Shown here: positions 1 to 8,305 of the stretch, one piece after another
How the letters are laid out: the number at the start of each line of letters is the position of its first letter
Position numbering within the stretch: the first letter of the stretch is position 1
Assembly (NCBI GenBank): GCA_002314885.1
Contig: DCHT01000041.1
Coordinates: forward strand, 5,546 to 44,198
Length of the DNA: 38,653 bases
Source of the DNA: Bacteroidales bacterium UBA1745
Lineage (GTDB): Bacteria > Bacteroidota > Bacteroidia > Bacteroidales > UBA932
Reading direction: 5' to 3'
Notes under the pieces: generated by a model
Databases searched by the model: none
What the model saw: only the letters and a program-made list of their open reading frames with translations
What the model was told of the DNA's origin: nothing
Translations under genes and position numbers: made by a program

Positions 1-92
1 CCGAGAGTAACCTTAACTGCATTTGCAAGTGCGTCAGCGCCCTCCTTCATCTGGGCACGTGCCTCTGACGTATATTTGATTTCCTTTGCCAT
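1..92 (-). CDS. groEL: Chaperonin GroEL, N-terminal 30 residues (partial)
   Basis: The reverse strand from 92 reads M-A-K-E-I-K-Y-T-S-E-A-R and continues to A-N-A-V-K-V-T-L-G, the typical start of the 60 kDa chaperonin (AKEIKY...GANALANAVKVTLG in the family). It runs off the left edge of the window, so only about 30 of an expected 540 or so residues are seen. It lies 13 bases downstream of groES on the same strand, the usual groES-groEL operon. GroEL forms the cytoplasmic double-ring folding chamber capped by GroES. Identity is secure from the N-terminal sequence and the neighbour. Confidence 0.93.
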   Translation of the reverse strand, partial: MAKEIKYTSEARAQMKEGADALANAVKVTL

Positions 93-105
93 AATCTTCT
101 AAGAA

Positions 106-372
106 TTAAAGGGTTGCGAGTATATCGCTCTGTTTCATAATGAGGTATTTCCTGTCTTCGAAGGTCACCTCCTGGCCTGCGTACTTACCGTAGAGAACCA
201 CGTCACCGACTTTGACTTCCATCGGTTCATCCTTCTTGCCCGGGCCGCAAGCAACTACGACGCCCTGCTGTGGTTTCTCCTTTGCTGTGTCAGGAATGTA
301 AAGTCCTGATGCTGTCTTGGTCTCAGCCTCCTTAGGCTCAACCAGAACTCTGTCTGCTAATGGTCTGATCAT
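106..372 (-). CDS. groES: Co-chaperonin GroES (88 aa)
   Basis: An 88-residue protein starting MIRPLADRVLVEP, with the family pattern of a small beta-barrel subunit: an N-terminal RPLADRVLV strand, a mobile loop near residues 16-32 (E-A-E-T-K-T-A-S-G-L-Y-I-P), and a C-terminal YLIMKQSDILATL close to the usual 'ilaiv' ending. GroES caps GroEL in the ATP-driven folding cycle in the cytoplasm. The length is normal for the family. It is the first gene of the groES-groEL operon. No CIRCE inverted repeat (TTAGCACTC-N9-GAGTGCTAA) is seen upstream, so HrcA control is not supported here; a Bacteroidota -7 box lies about 90 bases upstream. Confidence 0.97.
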   Translation of the reverse strand: MIRPLADRVLVEPKEAETKTASGLYIPDTAKEKPQQGVVVACGPGKKDEPMEVKVGDVVLYGKYAGQEVTFEDRKYLIMKQSDILATL

Positions 373-461
373 TTTTATTTCGTTTTAATTAATTACTTGC
401 TGTTGGACGGAATATTACCGCCGCGGACGGATTGACACGGAGTCAAAGTATATGCCACTTG

Positions 462-469
462 CAAAGATA
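462..469 (-). promoter_or_regulatory. Putative -7 element of the groES-groEL promoter
   Basis: On the minus strand these bases read TATCTTTG, a full match to the Bacteroidota -7 consensus TAnnTTTG, and would give a 5' leader of about 80-90 bases before groES. I could not find a clear TTG-type -33 element about 19 bases upstream, so the call rests on the -7 box and position only. Confidence 0.45.
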
Positions 470-518
470 TGACATTTTGGCAGATGTAATAATATGCTCG
501 CTTTCAAGTATAAATTCT

Positions 519-526
519 TATATTTG
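519..526 (+). promoter_or_regulatory. Putative -7 element of the A2M-pbpC promoter
   Basis: The bases read TATATTTG, a full match to TAnnTTTG, 40 bases before the ATG at 566, giving a leader of about 30 bases. The region is AT-rich and divergent from the groES promoter. No good -33 TTG is seen at the expected distance. Confidence 0.5.
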
Positions 527-565
527 TAAACTTATGTTATTCTAGAATAGAATATTCACTTACTT

Positions 566-3500
566 ATGAAAACAATAACCAGATTTTTCAAGGCGGCCGT
601 ACTTGTCATCGCAGCGGCCATCACCCTCGCCTGTACGGGCGGAAAACAGCCTTCAACCGAGTTCTCGGCCTATATCAAGGCCTACACCGGAGGCGTGATC
701 TCAAGCAATTCGACGATCAAGGTCGAGTTCGCTACCAGCCTCGGTGCCGAGCAGAGCGCCGAAGGTCTCCTGAGTTTCACCCCAGCCATCAAGGGACAGG
801 CCCGCTGGACCAGCAACACCCTCCTCGAATTCATCCCGGAGGAAGGAGAACTCACTCCGGGCAAGACCTATGACGCAAGCCTCAGGCTCGACAAGATTGC
901 CGACGTCAGCGCCGATCTCAAGAAGTTCGAGTTCAGCTTCGCAGTGGAGCCTAAGCAGATTGCGCTGGACATCGACTACTACCGCATCACGGCAGACGAT
1001 CCGTCAGTGGCAGCCGTCTATGGCAACATCAAGTTCAGCTCCGATATGCCTGCCGACAAGGTGGCCAGCACCCTCAGGGTCGAATATGGCAACGAGCAGG
1101 GCGCCATCCAGGTAAGCCAGGGCACTGAGCCTAACAGCTACAACTTCATCGTAAACGGCTGCAAGAGGAGCTCATACGCAGTTCCGTTCACCATCTGGGT
1201 CGACGCGAAGAAATACGGCTACAGCAAGGAAACCGGCCTCGGCGTCGATATCCCTGCCACCGAAGGCTTCACCAAAGTGGTCTACAGCTGTGCCAATGTG
1301 GCAGAGCCATACATCGACGTAGTCTTCAATCAGCCGCTCGACCAGGACCAGAACCCTGACGGACTCTTCACCCTCAGCAACGTGGGCAGGTATTATTTCC
1401 AGAAGGACGGCAACAGGATGAGGATCTACTATGAGCCTCTCGGCAACGGCAACGTCGGCATCAATATCTCCGGCGACGTCAGGAGCATCGACGGCCAGAA
1501 GCTCGGCGAGGACGAATCCTACACTCTCAAGAGCGACGAGCCGGTTCCTGCAGTAAGCATAAAGCTCGACGGCACCATCCTGCCTGACCCATCACAGCTC
1601 ATCCTTCCGTTCGAGGCACAGAACCTCAACGCAGTGGACATACGCATCGTGAAGATCTATGAGAGCAACGTGCTCACCTATCTCCAGGAGAACAACCTCT
1701 CCGGCACATCCGAGATGCGCAGGAGCGGACGCCTCGTCTACAAGAACACCCTCAGGCTCGACGCCGACCAGAGCGTGAATCTCCACAGGAAGAACCTCTT
1801 CTGCGTGGACCTCTCTGGCATTATGAGGAAGGAGCCGGGCGCCATCTACATCGTAAGGCTCTGCTTCAACAAGGAATACTCTCTCTATGGAAAGGGTTCC
1901 GCCAGCTCCGCAGCTTCCACCGGCGAAATGATCACTCTCTCCGCCGACGGTGGCATCACCGAGGAAGACGAGGCCATCTGGGACACTCCTTATTCATATT
2001 ACTACGATGACTTCTATGACTGGAGGGAGTACAACTGGAATGAAAGCGACGACCCTACCAAGGCCAGCTTCTATATGGACTCCTACAAGTTCCCTCAGAT
2101 CAGCCTGATGGCATCCAACCTCGGCCTCATCGCCAAGTATGCCGACTCCGGCAAGATCTGGGTGACCGCAAATGACATTGTGACAACCGACCCTGTCAAG
2201 GGTGCAGAGATCAACGTCTACAACTTCCAGCTCCAGAAGATCGGAGGCGGCAAGACCGATATCAACGGCTGCGCCGAAATTGAAGTGAGCGGCAAGCCTT
2301 GGGCTGTGACCGCAAGGAACGGCAAGACTATGGCATACCTCAAGGTCGAGGACGGCTACGAGAATTCCCTCAGCCGCTTCGACACCGGCGGAAAGAAGGT
2401 TTCCAAGGGCCTCAAGGGCTATGTCTATGGAGAGCGCGGAGTCTGGAGGCCGGGCGACGAACTCTTCCTCACCCTCGTACTCGAAGACCGCGAGGACAGG
2501 CTCCCTGCAGGTCATCCTGTGACTATGGAAGTCTACACTCCTCAGGGCCAGTTCTACGACAAGCAGGTCAGCACCAACGGCGTGAACGGATTCTACTCCT
2601 TCAAGCTCGAGACCGCAGATGACGATCCTACCGGCACCTGGAACGCATATTTCAAGGTGGGCGGAGCGACCTTCCACAAGGCCCTCCACATCGAGACCAT
2701 CAAGCCTAACCGCCTCAAGGTGAAGCTCGACGTGAGCGGCAGCGCCCTCAGCTCAGGCAGCGGTTCCAACTTTATGGTCAGCTCCAACTGGCTCACCGGT
2801 CCTGCAGCATCCAACCTCAAGACCTCTGTCGAGATGACTCTCGCGAAGTCCAGCACAAGCTTCAAGGGCTACGAAGGCTATACCTTCACCAACCCTGCAG
2901 CAGACTATTCCCCTAACACCTACACCATCTTCGAGAAGGTCCTCGACGGCAACGGAAAGGTTGCATCCACGGTTACTATGCCTAAGGTCAGCAACGCTCC
3001 TGGTATGCTCAAGGCCAACATCGTGACAAGGGTGTTCGAACAGGGCGGCGACGCCAGCATCACAACGACTTCAATGCCGTTCTCACCTTATTCCGCATAC
3101 GTCGGAATCAAGGCTCCTGAAAGCGGCGACACCTGGCTCGAGACCGACAAGGACCAGGTATTCCAGATAGCAGTCGTCGACAAGGACGGCAAGACCGTCA
3201 GCGGTCACAAGCTCGAGTACAGGATCTACAAGATCAACTGGAGCTGGTGGTGGGAGAATGACGAGGACCTCGGTTCATACGTCAACAGCCGCTATGCCGA
3301 GACCATCAAGAAGGACAAGATCACCGCAACTGACGGCAAGGCATCCATCGACTTCAGGATCGAATATCCTGAGTGGGGCAGGTACCTTGTATATGTCAAG
3401 GACCTCAACAGCGGCCACGCAACCGGCTGCACCGTTATGATTGACTGGCCAAGCTGGCGCGGACGTTCCGACAAGTCCGACCCTAGCGCAGCCACTATGC

Positions 3501-6040
3501 TCTCATTCTCTACCGACAAGACTTCTTACAAGGTAGGCGAAGAGGCCACCGTATATATCCCTGCAGCAGCAACGGGACGCGCACTCGTATCCCTCGAGAA
3601 CGGCACAGGCGTGATCTACCGCAGCTGGGTAAGCACCTCCGACAAGGACACCAAGTACTCATTCAAGGTGACCGAGGAGATGGCTCCTAACTTCTACATC
3701 AACATCACCCTCCTCCAGCCTCACAAGCAGAGCGTCAACGACTCCCCTATCAGGATGTACGGCGTTCAGTCAGTGCTCGTGACCAACGAGGCATCCCACC
3801 TCAACCCTGAGATCACGGTTCCTGAGGTGATCAGGCCTCTCGAGGAGTTCACCGTGAAGGTAAAGGAGAAGAACAACAAGGCGATGACCTATACCCTGGC
3901 CATCGTGGACGAAGGTCTCCTCGACCTCACCAACTTCAAGACTCCGGACCCTTGGAAGGAAATGTACTCCAAGGAGGCCCTCGCAGTCAGGACCTGGGAC
4001 CTCTACAACGAGGTGGTAGGTGCTTTCGGCAGCAAGCTCAACCCTATCTTCAGCGTCGGCGGCGACGAGGATATGTCCAAGGACAAGGTTCAGGAGAACA
4101 GGTTCAACCCTGTGGTCAAGTTCTATGGTCCGTTCACCCTCAAGAGCGGCAGCGCCACCCACAAGATCACTCTTCCTATGTACGTAGGTTCAGTGAGGGT
4201 TATGGTCGTAGCCGGCAAGGATGAGGCCTACGGATGCGCAGAGAAGGCCGTTCCTGTACGCAATCCTCTTATGATACTCCCTACCCTTCCTAGAGTTATG
4301 GGCTGCGGCGAGGATGTCACCCTCCCAGTGAACGTATTCGCAATGGAAGAAGGCGTCAAGGACGTGACTGTAAGCGTGAAGTGCGAAGGACCTCTCAAGG
4401 TCGCAGGCTCTTCACAGCAGGAACTCACATTCAGCACCACCGGTGACAAGCTCGTACGCTTCAACCTCAAGGCTACCGACGAGGAAGGCATAGCCAAGGT
4501 CACCATCGTGGCAACAGGCGCCGGCAGAAAGGCGGAGGAAACCATCAATATTGCCGTACGCAACCCTAACCCTGTGACTACCCAGGTCACCAGGAAGGCT
4601 ATCGCCGCAGGCAAGACCGAGACCTTCGAATGGAACAGGGCAATCACTGCCGATCTCGAACTCGCAGGCTTCCCTACTATGGATCTCAACGGTTCCTTCA
4701 ACTATGTGAAGAACTACTCATATTATTGCACCGAGCAGCTTGCTGCAAGGGGTATGGCTCTCGTCTACACCCTCGACCTCCTCAGCGAGGAGAATGCCGC
4801 AAAGGCCAAGGAGATGATTCCTGAGATACTCAAGCAGCTCTATGCTCGCCAGCTTCCTGACGGAGGCTTCGCTTACTGGTCAGGCCAGTCCAGCGCAAAC
4901 GAATGGGCAAGTTCAATGGCCGGACAGTTCCTCACCGAGGCAGCCAACAAGGGCTTCAAGGTGGACGGCGGCGTCATCAGCAAGTGGAAGAACTTCCAGA
5001 AGAAGTGCGTCGTGAACTACCGCAAGTCCAAGGACAGCAATCTCGACGACCTCCAGCAGGCATACAGGCTCTACACCCTCGTACTCGCAGGAGCGGCTGA
5101 CGAAGGCGCGATGAACAGACTCAAGGCTTCCGAGGGACTCAGCCTCCAGGCAGCCTGGAGACTCGCCGCAGCCTACAGCCTCAGGGGCAAGAAGGCCATC
5201 GCTCAGGAAATGGTCCAGGGACTCGAGACTTCCGTAGAGAAATATCGTGACGACCTCACCTTCGGTTCTTCCGAAAGGGACAGGGCTATGATACTCGAGG
5301 CTCTCGTCCTCACCGGCGATATCACCACAGCAGTAGCTCTCGCCCAGGAAGTGGCTGATGCCGCTTGCGACAGCTGGAGCACTCAGGGCGTCGCCTTCAG
5401 TTCAGTTGCCATCAACAGGCTCGCCTCCAAGATGGACACCGGCGTCCTCAGCGCAGAGGTTGCAGGCAAGGGCGTCAAGGCCGCAAAGGGACTCTATGAG
5501 ACATCAGTAGACCCTAAGACCGGCAAGATCAGCGTGAAGAACACCTCCAACGGTGTCATCTACGCAGGTCTCACCACCACCTCACAGGCAGCCTTTGACA
5601 CTGCCACCGAGGCAAGCGCATCCGGCATCAGCGTAAGCGTAAGCTTCGAGGACACCAAGGGTGCAGCCCTCGCTCCTGCTTCCATCCAGCAGGGCAAGGA
5701 CTTCTACGAGAAGATCACCATCACCAACAACAGCATCAGCGGCACTGAACTCACCAACCTGGCTCTCACCCAGATGATCCCTTCAGGCTGGGAAATCTTC
5801 AACGAGAGACTCTATGGCGGCAGCAGCAAGAACGAAAGCGAATATGTCTACAAGGACATCCGTGACGACCGCGTGAACTGGTTCGTGAACCTGCGCGCAG
5901 GCGAGAAGAAGACCTTCTGGATCAGGCTCCAGGCCACCTACGAAGGCAGCTTCATCCTTCCTGCAGCAAGCTGCGTGGATATGTACGACAGCGACATCGC
6001 AGGCAACAGCGCATCTTCCAAGACTACCGTCAGGAGATAG
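566..6040 (+). CDS. Alpha-2-macroglobulin family lipoprotein with intact thioester (YfhM type)
   Basis: A 1824-residue secreted lipoprotein. Residues 1-23 form a signal peptide ending in a lipobox (L-T-L-A-C23). A macroglobulin (MG) domain opens near residue 615 with Y-G-E-R-G-V-W-R-P-G-D-E. A bait-region-like domain follows near 975-1120 (F-S-T-D-K-T-S-Y-K-V-G-E), then the A2M domain near 1185-1265 (K-F-Y-G-P-F-T-L). The thioester domain carries the reactive motif C-T-E-Q at residues 1388-1391 and D-G-G-F-A-Y-W about 43 residues later. The C-terminus (I-P-S-G-W-E-I-F) fits the bacterial MG10 domain. Bacterial A2Ms of this class are thought to trap attacking proteases in the periplasm by covalent linkage. 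The next gene, 3 bases on, is pbpC, the established genomic partner of thioester A2Ms. Codon use is strongly biased (CTC, CCT, AGG), unlike pbpC. Confidence 0.93.
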   Translation: MKTITRFFKAAVLVIAAAITLACTGGKQPSTEFSAYIKAYTGGVISSNSTIKVEFATSLGAEQSAEGLLSFTPAIKGQARWTSNTLLEFIPEEGELTPGKTYDASLRLDKIADVSADLKKFEFSFAVEPKQIALDIDYYRITADDPSVAAVYGNIKFSSDMPADKVASTLRVEYGNEQGAIQVSQGTEPNSYNFIVNGCKRSSYAVPFTIWVDAKKYGYSKETGLGVDIPATEGFTKVVYSCANVAEPYIDVVFNQPLDQDQNPDGLFTLSNVGRYYFQKDGNRMRIYYEPLGNGNVGINISGDVRSIDGQKLGEDESYTLKSDEPVPAVSIKLDGTILPDPSQLILPFEAQNLNAVDIRIVKIYESNVLTYLQENNLSGTSEMRRSGRLVYKNTLRLDADQSVNLHRKNLFCVDLSGIMRKEPGAIYIVRLCFNKEYSLYGKGSASSAASTGEMITLSADGGITEEDEAIWDTPYSYYYDDFYDWREYNWNESDDPTKASFYMDSYKFPQISLMASNLGLIAKYADSGKIWVTANDIVTTDPVKGAEINVYNFQLQKIGGGKTDINGCAEIEVSGKPWAVTARNGKTMAYLKVEDGYENSLSRFDTGGKKVSKGLKGYVYGERGVWRPGDELFLTLVLEDREDRLPAGHPVTMEVYTPQGQFYDKQVSTNGVNGFYSFKLETADDDPTGTWNAYFKVGGATFHKALHIETIKPNRLKVKLDVSGSALSSGSGSNFMVSSNWLTGPAASNLKTSVEMTLAKSSTSFKGYEGYTFTNPAADYSPNTYTIFEKVLDGNGKVASTVTMPKVSNAPGMLKANIVTRVFEQGGDASITTTSMPFSPYSAYVGIKAPESGDTWLETDKDQVFQIAVVDKDGKTVSGHKLEYRIYKINWSWWWENDEDLGSYVNSRYAETIKKDKITATDGKASIDFRIEYPEWGRYLVYVKDLNSGHATGCTVMIDWPSWRGRSDKSDPSAATMLSFSTDKTSYKVGEEATVYIPAAATGRALVSLENGTGVIYRSWVSTSDKDTKYSFKVTEEMAPNFYINITLLQPHKQSVNDSPIRMYGVQSVLVTNEASHLNPEITVPEVIRPLEEFTVKVKEKNNKAMTYTLAIVDEGLLDLTNFKTPDPWKEMYSKEALAVRTWDLYNEVVGAFGSKLNPIFSVGGDEDMSKDKVQENRFNPVVKFYGPFTLKSGSATHKITLPMYVGSVRVMVVAGKDEAYGCAEKAVPVRNPLMILPTLPRVMGCGEDVTLPVNVFAMEEGVKDVTVSVKCEGPLKVAGSSQQELTFSTTGDKLVRFNLKATDEEGIAKVTIVATGAGRKAEETINIAVRNPNPVTTQVTRKAIAAGKTETFEWNRAITADLELAGFPTMDLNGSFNYVKNYSYYCTEQLAARGMALVYTLDLLSEENAAKAKEMIPEILKQLYARQLPDGGFAYWSGQSSANEWASSMAGQFLTEAANKGFKVDGGVISKWKNFQKKCVVNYRKSKDSNLDDLQQAYRLYTLVLAGAADEGAMNRLKASEGLSLQAAWRLAAAYSLRGKKAIAQEMVQGLETSVEKYRDDLTFGSSERDRAMILEALVLTGDITTAVALAQEVADAACDSWSTQGVAFSSVAINRLASKMDTGVLSAEVAGKGVKAAKGLYETSVDPKTGKISVKNTSNGVIYAGLTTTSQAAFDTATEASASGISVSVSFEDTKGAALAPASIQQGKDFYEKITITNNSISGTELTNLALTQMIPSGWEIFNERLYGGSSKNESEYVYKDIRDDRVNWFVNLRAGEKKTFWIRLQATYEGSFILPAASCVDMYDSDIAGNSASSKTTVRR

Positions 6041-6043
6041 ACT

Positions 6044-8251
6044 TTGAAACTACCTGAGACAATACAAAGGCACAAGGCAGCATCGATTGTGATCGCTGCC
6101 TTTGCTGTATTGCTCCTGGCGTGGCTCTGCTGCCTCCCAAGGCATCTGTTCCGCGACGTCAGCTATTCATCCGTGGTTCTGGACCGCAACGGAGAACTGC
6201 TCGGAGCCAGGATTTCCGAAGACCAGCAATGGCGTTTCCCGCCTTGCGAGGAAGTTCCGGACAAGTATGCCAAGGCCCTCGTGGAATTCGAAGACAGGCA
6301 CTTCCGATGGCATCCGGGCGTGGACCCGGCCGCACTGGGTCGCGCAATCATTCAGAATGCAAAGGCCGGCCACGTGGTCAGCGGCGGCAGCACCATCACG
6401 ATGCAGGTCATCCGAATGTCCAGAGGCAAGGACAGGAACCTGTGGCAGAAGGCCATCGAAGCCATTCAGGCAACGAGGCTTGAACTGCGTTGCAGCAAGG
6501 ATGAGATATTGGCAATGTACGCCACACACGCCCCGTTCGGCGGCAATGTGGTGGGCATAGAAGCCGCCTCCTGGAGATACTTCGGCCGCCCGGCGGACGA
6601 CCTCTCCTGGAGCGAAGCGGCCCTGCTGGCCGTGCTGCCAAACTCCCCTTCCTATATACATATATCCAAGAACCGCGACAAACTCGTCCAGAAGCGCAAC
6701 CGCCTGCTGGAACGTCTGTATCAGAAGGGATATATTGACGAAGACGACTACCTCCTGGCCTGCGAGGAACCGCTGCCGGACGAGCCGCACCCGCTGCCGT
6801 CCTATGCCTTCCATTATGTCGAGAGATGCTGTTCAGAACATCACGGGGAAAGAATACGCACCAGCATAGACCTGAGCCTGCAGAAGTCAGTCGAGGAGAT
6901 CACCACCAGGTGGAGCCACGAACTGAGTTTGAGTGGAATCAACGATATGGCGGCAGTAGTGATCGATGTGCATAGCGGAGAGCCTCTGGCCTGGGTGGGC
7001 AATGCCGACCCCGACAGGAACCGTCCTGGCGTCAAGGTGGACGCCGCCAGCGCCCCGAGGAGCACGGGCAGCATACTCAAGCCCTTCCTCTACTGCGCAA
7101 TGCTCCAGGACGGAGAAATCCTCCCTCACACCCTCCTCCAGGACACCCCGGTCAACATAAACGGTTTCACACCTCAGAATTTCGACCTTCAGTATGCCGG
7201 CGCAGTACCGGCCTCCCAGGCACTTTCCAGGTCGCTCAACATCCCATCCGTGCATCTGCTGCAGCAGTATGGCGTGCCGAAATTCCACGATCTTCTCAAG
7301 GCGGCCGGGATGACTTCCCTCACCAGGGCCTCCGGGGACTACGGACTCTCCCTGATCCTGGGTGGCGGCGAGGGCAAACTGGGCGAGATCACCCGCATCT
7401 ACGCCAATATGGCGAAGTGGTATCAGGGCGAGGATATCAAGGACTTCCCTTTCTATGACAGGACGGCCGTATGGCACACCTTCGAGGCTCTGAGCGAGGT
7501 CAACAGGCCCGACGAGATGGATTGGAAGCTCATTTCGTCAGTCCGCAAGGTAGCCTGGAAAACCGGTACCAGCTGGGGATTCAGGGATGCCTGGGCAGTC
7601 GGCGTCACAACTGATTTCGCAGTCGGCGTATGGTCAGGCAATGCCCAGGGCCAGGGAGCAGCAGGGCTCGTCGGGGGCAGGACTTCGGGTCCCGTACTCT
7701 TCGACATCTTCAACACCCTGCCCCGCTCCGAATGGTTCAGTGAGCCGCCTTACGGCGAATATATCATGGCAGAGGTCTGCCGCCAGTCAGGACGCCTGAA
7801 AGGCCTGCACTGCGAGGACTGCGACACCCTTATGCTTCCGAAGAACGCCCTGCGCAGCAAGCCTTGCTCCTATCACAGGATAGTTGACGGCCAGGTGATG
7901 TTCCTGCTCCCTCCGGCAATGGAATGGTACTACAAGCAGAGCCATCCGGAATACGTCCCTGCCCCGTCCCACAGGAGCAACGGAGGCTATCTACCAATGG
8001 AGTTCATCTATCCCCAGAACGGCAGCTCGATGTCCATCCCGAAGCAGATGGACGGCAGCATCACTGGCATAGTATTCAGCCTGGCCCACAGCAATCCGGA
8101 CGCAGAGGTCTTCTGGCATCTGGACACGGACTACCTCGGCACGACCAAGTACATTCATCAGATGACTCTGGCTCCGGACAAAGGCCATCACAACATCACG
8201 GTCGTCGACAACGACGGCAACAGCCTCAGCATCGGGTTTACGATTGAATAA
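6044..8251 (+). CDS. pbpC: Penicillin-binding protein 1C (bifunctional transglycosylase/transpeptidase)
   Basis: 735 residues. One N-terminal membrane anchor (about 14-31) is followed by a GT51 glycosyltransferase domain with E83-D-R-H-F and G-G-S-T-I-T-M-Q (114-121). The penicillin-binding transpeptidase domain has S343-I-L-K346, S397-L-N399 and K506-T-G-T-S. A C-terminal BiPBP_C domain (about 650-735) matches the PbpC subfamily. It polymerises and cross-links peptidoglycan in the periplasm, and with the upstream A2M is proposed to repair wall and block proteases after envelope breach. The start is TTG at 6044: no in-frame ATG precedes the membrane anchor, and an AGGAG sits at 6032-6036 inside the end of the previous gene. 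Codon use is more CTG/CCG-rich than the A2M. It ends 5 bases before a strong terminator. Confidence 0.95.
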   Translation: MKLPETIQRHKAASIVIAAFAVLLLAWLCCLPRHLFRDVSYSSVVLDRNGELLGARISEDQQWRFPPCEEVPDKYAKALVEFEDRHFRWHPGVDPAALGRAIIQNAKAGHVVSGGSTITMQVIRMSRGKDRNLWQKAIEAIQATRLELRCSKDEILAMYATHAPFGGNVVGIEAASWRYFGRPADDLSWSEAALLAVLPNSPSYIHISKNRDKLVQKRNRLLERLYQKGYIDEDDYLLACEEPLPDEPHPLPSYAFHYVERCCSEHHGERIRTSIDLSLQKSVEEITTRWSHELSLSGINDMAAVVIDVHSGEPLAWVGNADPDRNRPGVKVDAASAPRSTGSILKPFLYCAMLQDGEILPHTLLQDTPVNINGFTPQNFDLQYAGAVPASQALSRSLNIPSVHLLQQYGVPKFHDLLKAAGMTSLTRASGDYGLSLILGGGEGKLGEITRIYANMAKWYQGEDIKDFPFYDRTAVWHTFEALSEVNRPDEMDWKLISSVRKVAWKTGTSWGFRDAWAVGVTTDFAVGVWSGNAQGQGAAGLVGGRTSGPVLFDIFNTLPRSEWFSEPPYGEYIMAEVCRQSGRLKGLHCEDCDTLMLPKNALRSKPCSYHRIVDGQVMFLLPPAMEWYYKQSHPEYVPAPSHRSNGGYLPMEFIYPQNGSSMSIPKQMDGSITGIVFSLAHSNPDAEVFWHLDTDYLGTTKYIHQMTLAPDKGHHNITVVDNDGNSLSIGFTIE

Positions 8252-8255
8252 TAAA

Positions 8256-8287
8256 AAAAATCCGTGTGGCGAACCACACGGATTTTT
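8256..8287. terminator. Bidirectional intrinsic terminator between pbpC and the SusCD operon
   Basis: A 9-bp perfect stem (TCCGTGTGG, loop CGAA, CCACACGGA) is preceded by an A run and followed by TTTTT, so it can work in both directions. It sits between the converging pbpC stop (8251) and the stop of the last gene of the minus-strand operon (8306). Confidence 0.9.
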
Positions 8288-8305
8288 CATTATTAAATCC
8301 AAGAA

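Noticed and set aside
373..565. Possible CIRCE operator upstream of groES
   Set aside because: No TTAGCACTC/GAGTGCTAA inverted repeat is present between groES and the A2M gene.
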